NCBI GenBank assembly: GCA_965555375.1
Contig: CBEWDL010000047.1
Coordinates: forward strand, 1 to 19,596
From: CBDVBL01 sp965555375
GTDB lineage: Bacteria; Zixibacteria; MSB-5A5; UBA10806
DNA: 19,596 nucleotides
Reading direction: 5' to 3'
Shown here: piece after piece, positions 14,612 to 19,596 of the stretch
Position numbering within the stretch: position 1 is the first letter of the stretch
How the letters are laid out: every line of letters starts with the position of its first letter
Notes under the pieces: model-generated
Seen by the model: the letters and a program-made list of their open reading frames with translations, nothing else
Database searches by the model: none
Told to the model about the DNA's origin: nothing
Position numbers and translations under genes: made by a program

Positions 14612-15718
14612 ATGAGAGTTCCATTGTTGGATTTAACAAGACAATACGCGTCCATCAGGGACGAGATGGATGAGGCTATTCAGAAGGTCCTGGATCACGG
14701 CATGTTTATTATGGGGCCTGAGTTGAAGGAATTCGAAACCAGGCTTGCAGAATATTGCGCTGCTAAAAACGGTGTCGGCGTGGCCTCGGGGACCGATGCC
14801 CTGCTCTTATCCCTCAGGGCTCTTGGCGTCGGTTCGGGAGACGAAGTCATTACATCGACATTTACATTTTTCGCTACCGCGGGTGTGATCAGTCGCCTTG
14901 GCGCCAGGCCCGTATTTGTCGATATCGATCCCCGAACCTTCAATATCGATCCCGATAGCCTCGCCCGTGCGATCACAAAAAAAACTAAAGCTATAATACC
15001 GGTTCATCTCTATGGGCAGATCGCCGAAATGGATGAAATCTCGGCCATCGCCGAAAAACATAACCTTGCTATCGTCGAAGATGCTGCCCAGGCGATAGGT
15101 GCAACTTACAGGGGCAAGAAAGCGGGTACTTTTGGCAGAACGGCCTGCTTCTCTTTCTTTCCGAGCAAAAATCTGGGGGCTTATGGTGATGCCGGGTTCC
15201 TCGTCACCGATGACGACGATCTGGCCGATCTAATAAGGAAACTTCGTATTCACGGTGCCAAGCCGAAATATTATCATTCTATGGTGGGTTACAACAGCCG
15301 ACTGGATACTATTCAGGCGGCCGTGCTGATGGTTAAATTGAAATACCTGCCGGACTGGCATGAGGCTAGAAGGGGAAGAGCAGCCAGATATGACAGACTG
15401 CTTGAGGATATCCAGCAGATCACAACGCCATTCGTCCACGAGCACAATTATCATATTTACCATCAGTATACCTTAATAACCAAAGACCGCGACGGCCTTA
15501 AGGATTTCTTGAAATCGAGAGAAATCGGGATCGATACCTACTATCCCTTGCCGCTGCATTTGCAGGATTGCTATAAAGAACTGGGTTACCAGAGGGGAGA
15601 TTTGCCTGTCTCAGAGAGCTTATCGGATAAAGTGATATCACTGCCCATATTCCCCGAACTCACCGATGATGAACAGGACTTTGTAGTAGAGAGTTTAAAG
15701 GAGTATTATAAAAAATAA
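14612..15718 (+). CDS. DegT/DnrJ/EryC1 aminotransferase, WbpE-like
   Basis: This 368-residue PLP-dependent sugar-nucleotide aminotransferase shows the family landmarks: VPLLDLTRQY at the start, the SGTDAL phosphate loop (59-64), EDAAQ with D157, and PLP lysine K186 in FFPSKNLGAYGD. It would transfer an amino group to the 3-keto UDP-sugar made by the upstream dehydrogenase. The frame extends to a TTG at 14594, but ATG 14612 is chosen because GAAGGA (14599-14604) lies 7 nt before it and the conserved N-terminus begins there. Its stop shares one base with the next start (TAATG). Confidence 0.9.
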   Translation: MRVPLLDLTRQYASIRDEMDEAIQKVLDHGMFIMGPELKEFETRLAEYCAAKNGVGVASGTDALLLSLRALGVGSGDEVITSTFTFFATAGVISRLGARPVFVDIDPRTFNIDPDSLARAITKKTKAIIPVHLYGQIAEMDEISAIAEKHNLAIVEDAAQAIGATYRGKKAGTFGRTACFSFFPSKNLGAYGDAGFLVTDDDDLADLIRKLRIHGAKPKYYHSMVGYNSRLDTIQAAVLMVKLKYLPDWHEARRGRAARYDRLLEDIQQITTPFVHEHNYHIYHQYTLITKDRDGLKDFLKSREIGIDTYYPLPLHLQDCYKELGYQRGDLPVSESLSDKVISLPIFPELTDDEQDFVVESLKEYYKK

Positions 15719-16770
15719 TGAAGAAGGCGGCGTTGGTCGTAGGAGCCAGGCCTCAATTCATAAAAACCGCCCCTCTGATTCTGGAGCTGGGGCGTTTTTT
15801 CCAGATGGTCCTGATTCATACCGGCCAGCATTACGATTTTGAGATGTCGGATACCTTTTTCGAGGAACTTAGATTGCCGGACCCCGACTACCATCTGGAT
15901 ACACCAGGCAGTTCACACGGCGGGCAGACCGGGCGAATGCTGGAGGGATTGGATTCGGTGCTGCGTTTCGAGAAGCCGGAGTTGGCAATTGTGGTCGGCG
16001 ATACCAATTCGACCCTTGCCGGAGCCCTGGCGGCGGCGAAACTGACCATTCCTGTCGTCCACGTGGAGGCCGGAGTCAGGTCCAGAGATAATACCCTCTC
16101 CGAACAGATCAATCGGGTCGTGACCGATTCCATCTCGGATTGCATGTTATGTCCAACTCCCACAGCCGTGGATAACCTCAGGCGTGAGGGCAAATCTGAG
16201 AATGTTTATGACACCGGTGATATTATCTATGATTGCCTGAGGATGTTTGAAAACAGTATCCCCGAAAAACCGTCCCTGACATTTGAATTGCCCCCAAGAT
16301 ATGTTATGGCGACACTGCATCGAGCCGAGGCGGTGGACGATGCCCGGCATCTAAGAAGCATATTGCATTCGTTGGCTACATCGCCGTTTCCTATCATTCT
16401 GCCGGTTCACCCCAGAACCAGAAAGATGATCGATCGATATAACCTTCAATCTGTGATTTCTAACAATTTCCTTCTCACCGATCCTGTTGGGTACACCGAC
16501 CTCCTTTCGCTTCTGAGATCTTCCGAATTCGTGGTTACCGATTCAGGGGGCGTTCAAAGGGAGGCGGTCTATTTCGACAAGCATGTATACGTCGCCCGTC
16601 CCGAAACGGAATGGAGGGAGCTTGAGGAATCTGGCTATGTAAAAGTTGTCGGCTATGATTTCGATTTATCGAGAGGAATTCCGCCATTTGGTCAACCGCT
16701 TGTCGATTTGGCAAATCTCATGAGACCGGCATCGAAAAGTATGGCCGAGGTATTAAAATCTTTGTTTTGA
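15718..16770 (+). CDS. Non-hydrolysing UDP-sugar 2-epimerase (WecB/WbpI family)
   Basis: The 350-residue protein matches the UDP-GlcNAc 2-epimerase family: GARPQFIK at 9-16, VGDTNSTLAG with D95, VEAGVRS with E117, E129, H201 in HRAEA, and DSGGVQREA near the C-terminus. These correspond to the catalytic residues of WecB. The GARPQFIK form at the N-terminus, in place of GTRPEAIK, is from memory typical of the WbpI-like branch that epimerises UDP-diacetamido-glucuronate to the manno form. Together with the three preceding genes this completes a WbpB-D-E-I-type set. UDP-GlcNAc itself remains a possible substrate. Confidence 0.88.
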   Translation: MKKAALVVGARPQFIKTAPLILELGRFFQMVLIHTGQHYDFEMSDTFFEELRLPDPDYHLDTPGSSHGGQTGRMLEGLDSVLRFEKPELAIVVGDTNSTLAGALAAAKLTIPVVHVEAGVRSRDNTLSEQINRVVTDSISDCMLCPTPTAVDNLRREGKSENVYDTGDIIYDCLRMFENSIPEKPSLTFELPPRYVMATLHRAEAVDDARHLRSILHSLATSPFPIILPVHPRTRKMIDRYNLQSVISNNFLLTDPVGYTDLLSLLRSSEFVVTDSGGVQREAVYFDKHVYVARPETEWRELEESGYVKVVGYDFDLSRGIPPFGQPLVDLANLMRPASKSMAEVLKSLF

Positions 16771-17867
16771 ATCACTGTAGCTTTATGGCCGATATGTTAA
16801 AAGCAAAAGCGCCTGTTCATGTCTGCATGTTTTCCGACGAGAGATCCCTTCATACCAGACGCTGGGTTCACGGTTTGAGAGAGATGGGCCATAAGGTTGA
16901 CTTGATAACCCTGGTCAAAGATAAAGATGACGATGTGGGCGGGATATCGCTTAATGCCGGCGGCAAGTGGTCGTATATAAGCAAAATAGGCAAGCTCAAG
17001 TCGCTGGTGCGAGAGTTGAACCCGGACATCTTACATGCCCACTACGCATCCAGTTATGGCTTTTTGGCCAGCTTCGTTGAACATCCGAGAAAGATTCTTT
17101 CGGTTTGGGGCAACGACGTAATTGTGTTTCCATATTCGAATTTGCTTTTCAAGGCGATGGTGAAGCGGTCTTTAAAAAAAACTCATTATATTACGGCAAC
17201 AAGCGAATTCTTAAAACGGTCGGTTAAAAGACTCAATAGTAATATAGAGGGGATACGGGTGATTCCCTTCGGGATAGACCCGGCGCAGTTCGATTACTGT
17301 CAGCGAGATTCAATATCGAAGATAAGAATAGGGATCGCTAAATCCTTACTGCCCAAATACGGTGTTGATATTTTGATAAGGGCCTTTCATATATTGTCAA
17401 GTTCCCGTAGCAATATAGAGCTGCTGATTGCCGGCAGAGGGGAATTCGAAAGCAAATACAAACAACTGGTCAGGGATCTTCAACTGGATAAAAGAGTAAG
17501 ATTTCCTGGCTTCATTGATCACGACAAGCTACCGGATTTCCTGCGTGGTATAGATATATTCGCCATGCCTTCGGTATCAGATGGGGAAAGCTTTGGGGTA
17601 GCCGCTCTGGAGGCGTCGGCTACCGGACTGCCGGTAGTTGCAACAAGAGTCGGCGGCGTACCGGAAGTCGTTATGCATAATAAGACGGGATTGCTGGTGG
17701 AACGCAAAAATGTCAAGGAATTAGCCGACGCTCTCGAAAAACTAATAAAAGATCCTGACTTAAGGGAGAAAATGGGCCGGGCTGGAAGAGCATACGTTGA
17801 AGATAACTATCGCTGGGAATCGAATCTTCAGGCAATGAGTGATCTCTATGCGGAGGTAATGCGGTAA
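16767..17867 (+). CDS. GT4-family glycosyltransferase
   Basis: The 366-residue GT-B retaining glycosyltransferase has an N-terminal acceptor domain (DILHAHYASSYG at 87-98, VWGNDV at 113-118) and a C-terminal donor domain with the EX7E motif E274/E282 in GESFGVAALEASATGLPVV. It would add one sugar to the lipid-linked repeat unit. The start is uncertain: the TTG at 16767 overlaps the previous stop as TTGA, the same junction as at 19341, but ATGs at 16785 and 16794 are possible and none has a clear ribosome site. There is no signal peptide, consistent with action on the cytoplasmic face. Confidence 0.88.
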   Translation: MNHCSFMADMLKAKAPVHVCMFSDERSLHTRRWVHGLREMGHKVDLITLVKDKDDDVGGISLNAGGKWSYISKIGKLKSLVRELNPDILHAHYASSYGFLASFVEHPRKILSVWGNDVIVFPYSNLLFKAMVKRSLKKTHYITATSEFLKRSVKRLNSNIEGIRVIPFGIDPAQFDYCQRDSISKIRIGIAKSLLPKYGVDILIRAFHILSSSRSNIELLIAGRGEFESKYKQLVRDLQLDKRVRFPGFIDHDKLPDFLRGIDIFAMPSVSDGESFGVAALEASATGLPVVATRVGGVPEVVMHNKTGLLVERKNVKELADALEKLIKDPDLREKMGRAGRAYVEDNYRWESNLQAMSDLYAEVMR

Positions 17868-17954
17868 ATCGCAGGTATAGTCCTGGAAATAATTGCGTAT
17901 AATAATAATGAATATTGGTGATACTGGCTTTTTAATTTGGGTTTTACCGGTCAA

Positions 17955-18779
17955 ATGTTGAATGCATTCACAATAGATTTCGAGGATTGGTATCAGGGTA
18001 TGGAAATCTACAAGGTTGATACCTGGCATAAATTCGAATCCCGCATAGAAAGATATTGCGGGGAGTTTCTGAATATCCTTGATAAGTATAATACCAAAGC
18101 AACTTTTTTCGTCCTCGGATATCTGGCTGAGAAGTATCCTCACCTGATTAAAATGATTCATCAGGCCGGGCATGAAATCGGTTCCCACGGGTATGGCCAT
18201 AACCAGATATTTAAACTCTCACCGGAGGAATTTGGCCGGGAGATTGTCAGAACCAATGAAGCGATCATGGCGGTTACGGGCAAGCAGCCAATAGGCTTCA
18301 GGGCGCCGATATTCTCGATTACCAATGAATCGTGGTGGGCTTTCGATATCTTGATACAGAATGGCTATAAATACGATTCCAGCATTTACCCGGTTTTCAA
18401 TTATCGTTACGGTATGGTGAAATCGGATCGGTTTCGTCATTTGATTTCTGCAGAATCAGAACGGCAGATCATCGAGGTTCCCGTTGCCACGGGAAGACTA
18501 TGCGGATTAAATTTACCCGTAGGAGGGGGAGCCTATTTCCGCATATGGCCATATGCGATAACGAAATGGGGCTTTATGCAGATGAATAGAATGGGCAAAC
18601 CGGCTGTATTCTATATTCATCCCTGGGAAATAGACCCCGATCAGCCGAAGATAGATATGCCCAAGAGAATCTATCTGACCCATTATCATCGACTGGGTTC
18701 GACCCGTAAGAAACTTCATAAACTGTTTTCGGATTTCGAATTTGCCAGCATGTCAGAGGTCCTGGATTTGGAGTATTGA
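17955..18779 (+). CDS. Polysaccharide deacetylase, PEP-CTERM-locus (DUF3473) type
   Basis: This 274-residue NodB-fold deacetylase has motif 1 TIDFED (6-11), metal histidines in SHGYGH (H78, H82), motif 3 RAPIFS (116-121) and H222 in YIHPWEIDPDQP. The GGAYFR segment and HPWEIDPDQP ending belong to the subfamily found in exosortase/PEP-CTERM polysaccharide loci (with a DUF3473 C-terminus). It would remove N-acetyl groups from the growing polymer or its precursor. There is no signal peptide, usual for this subgroup. The frame reaches a TTG at 17937, but ATG 17955 starts right before the conserved first strand. It follows an 87-bp gap, the largest in the operon, containing only a weak -10-like TATAAT (17898-17903). 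Confidence 0.88.
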   Translation: MLNAFTIDFEDWYQGMEIYKVDTWHKFESRIERYCGEFLNILDKYNTKATFFVLGYLAEKYPHLIKMIHQAGHEIGSHGYGHNQIFKLSPEEFGREIVRTNEAIMAVTGKQPIGFRAPIFSITNESWWAFDILIQNGYKYDSSIYPVFNYRYGMVKSDRFRHLISAESERQIIEVPVATGRLCGLNLPVGGGAYFRIWPYAITKWGFMQMNRMGKPAVFYIHPWEIDPDQPKIDMPKRIYLTHYHRLGSTRKKLHKLFSDFEFASMSEVLDLEY

Positions 18780-18792
18780 GGTTGTATTCTAA

Positions 18793-19344
18793 ATGGAACT
18801 CACTAAAAAGAGGCCGGCTTTATTCTTGGACAGGGACGGTGTGATTATTGTAGAGAAGAATTTTCAAATTGATATTGAGGCGATGGAATTTTATCCTGGG
18901 GCGGTCGATGCTCTAAAGGCGGTCGATCGACGGTTTTTGAAAGTGGTTGTGTCAAATCAATCCGGTGTCGCTCGAAAGAATTTTACGCAGGATGACGTTG
19001 AAAAATTCAACCATGCTTTATCGGGAAAACTAAAAAGTGAAAGCGTTACGATAGATGGGTGGTATTTCTGTCCACACGGACCTCTGGACAACTGTATGTG
19101 CCGTAAGCCCAAACCAGGCATGCTATTAAAAACCGCAGATGAATTATCGGTTGAACTAAAAGAAAGCTGGATGATCGGCGATAAATCATCCGATATACTG
19201 GCCGGGCAGGCTGCCGGAGTAAAGACCGTTCTCGTAAAAACGGGATATGCCGGAAAAGAGCCGGCAGCAGTCCCCGTCAAACCCGATCATATTGCCGATA
19301 GTCTATATGACGCAGTGCAATTTATAAATGGGAGCCGGAGTTGA
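18793..19344 (+). CDS. GmhB-like HAD phosphatase (heptose 1,7-bisphosphate type)
   Basis: The 183-residue HAD-IIIA phosphatase has the nucleophile pair D13/D15 (FLDRDGV), motif II Ser54 (VVSNQSG), the structural zinc set C93, H95, C101 and C103 followed by RKPKPGM, and the acidic pair D130/D134 (GDKSSD). These are features of D-glycero-D-manno-heptose-1,7-bisphosphate 7-phosphatase. Length matches the family. It implies heptose activation for LPS or for the polymer made here. GAGG (18778-18781), overlapping the preceding stop, serves as a moderate ribosome site. Related histidinol-phosphate phosphatases share the fold, but no histidine gene is nearby. Confidence 0.88.
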   Translation: MELTKKRPALFLDRDGVIIVEKNFQIDIEAMEFYPGAVDALKAVDRRFLKVVVSNQSGVARKNFTQDDVEKFNHALSGKLKSESVTIDGWYFCPHGPLDNCMCRKPKPGMLLKTADELSVELKESWMIGDKSSDILAGQAAGVKTVLVKTGYAGKEPAAVPVKPDHIADSLYDAVQFINGSRS

Positions 19345-19596
19345 AAGAGAAGATGCTAATAACAGGTGGGGCCGGGTTTGTGGGCTCGTTTCTCGCTGAA
19401 GAACTCTTGAAAAGGGGTTTTGCCGTTGCTGCGGTCGACAATCTATCCACGGGCCGGCTCGAGAACATCGCCCATCTCAGAGATAATCCTGACTTCGAGT
19501 TCATCACCGGCACTATTATGGATGAGTGTCTGATGGATAAGCTTATTAGTCAGTCTGTGAGAACATTCCATCTGGCTGCCGCTGTCGGTGTCAGGC
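19341..19596 (+). CDS. NAD-dependent sugar epimerase/dehydratase, 5' part only
   Basis: The frame is open to the window end (85 codons seen). It starts with the Rossmann motif ITGGAGFVGS, then VDNLSTGR and FHLAAAVGVR, all typical of extended-SDR nucleotide-sugar epimerases, decarboxylases and dehydratases. The TTG at 19341 overlaps the preceding stop as TTGA and has GGGAG (19330-19334) 6 nt upstream; ATG 19353 is the alternative. The catalytic YxxxK lies outside the window, so the reaction cannot be named. Confidence 0.85.
   Translation, partial: MKEKMLITGGAGFVGSFLAEELLKRGFAVAAVDNLSTGRLENIAHLRDNPDFEFITGTIMDECLMDKLISQSVRTFHLAAAVGVR

Noticed and set aside
17898..17903. TATAAT as an internal promoter before the deacetylase
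   Set aside because: No recognisable -35 at the right distance and no properly placed extended -10 TG.

Overview
The window looks like one contig of an uncultured Gram-negative bacterium. The Gram-negative reading rests on a Wza-type outer-membrane polysaccharide export protein, a Wzz-type chain-length protein and a GmhB-type heptose-bisphosphate phosphatase. The C-terminal processing peptidase has a long C-terminal tail of the kind I associate with Bacteroidota and related FCB phyla, so an FCB-like candidate phylum is my guess; taxonomy cannot be fixed from this sequence alone.

Layout. (1) Bases 1-528 hold no gene but carry two 87-bp direct repeats (one mismatch) and several perfect hairpins, most with 4-nt loops. 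(2) Bases 529-2866 are an AT-rich four-gene cassette: a four-TM protein, a small two-TM protein, a winged-helix-like protein and a stand-alone class III nucleotide cyclase. It sits between repeat-rich intergenic stretches and differs clearly in base composition from what follows, so it looks like a mobile accessory module. The lone cyclase beside membrane proteins recalls cyclic-nucleotide anti-phage signalling (Pycsar-like), but no cyclic-nucleotide-binding effector is recognisable. (3) Bases 2867-3229 are non-coding with three more perfect hairpins. (4) Bases 3230-7123 carry a periplasmic S41 protease, a TauE/SafE-type transporter with a DUF1634-like partner, and an MtnX-like HAD phosphatase fused to a GNAT acetyltransferase. 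(5) Bases 7182-9680 encode an NDP-sugar pyrophosphorylase/left-handed beta-helix/phosphomannomutase-like fusion whose mutase half has lost its catalytic motifs. (6) A good sigma70-type promoter at 9717-9744 precedes a tightly packed polysaccharide operon running off the right end.

How the operon fits together. The SLBB export protein and Wzz-like protein make an export/chain-length pair. The next four genes (Gfo/Idh oxidoreductase, hexapeptide acetyltransferase, DegT/DnrJ aminotransferase, non-hydrolysing UDP-sugar 2-epimerase) match in kind the WbpB-WbpD-WbpE-WbpI steps that make UDP-2,3-diacetamido-2,3-dideoxy-mannuronic acid; the first enzyme (WbpA, UDP-GlcNAc 6-dehydrogenase) is not in the window. 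A GT4 glycosyltransferase, a PEP-CTERM-locus-type polysaccharide deacetylase, a GmhB-like phosphatase and the start of an NAD-dependent sugar epimerase follow. Several junctions overlap by ATGA or TTGA, pointing to translational coupling and to TTG as a used start codon.
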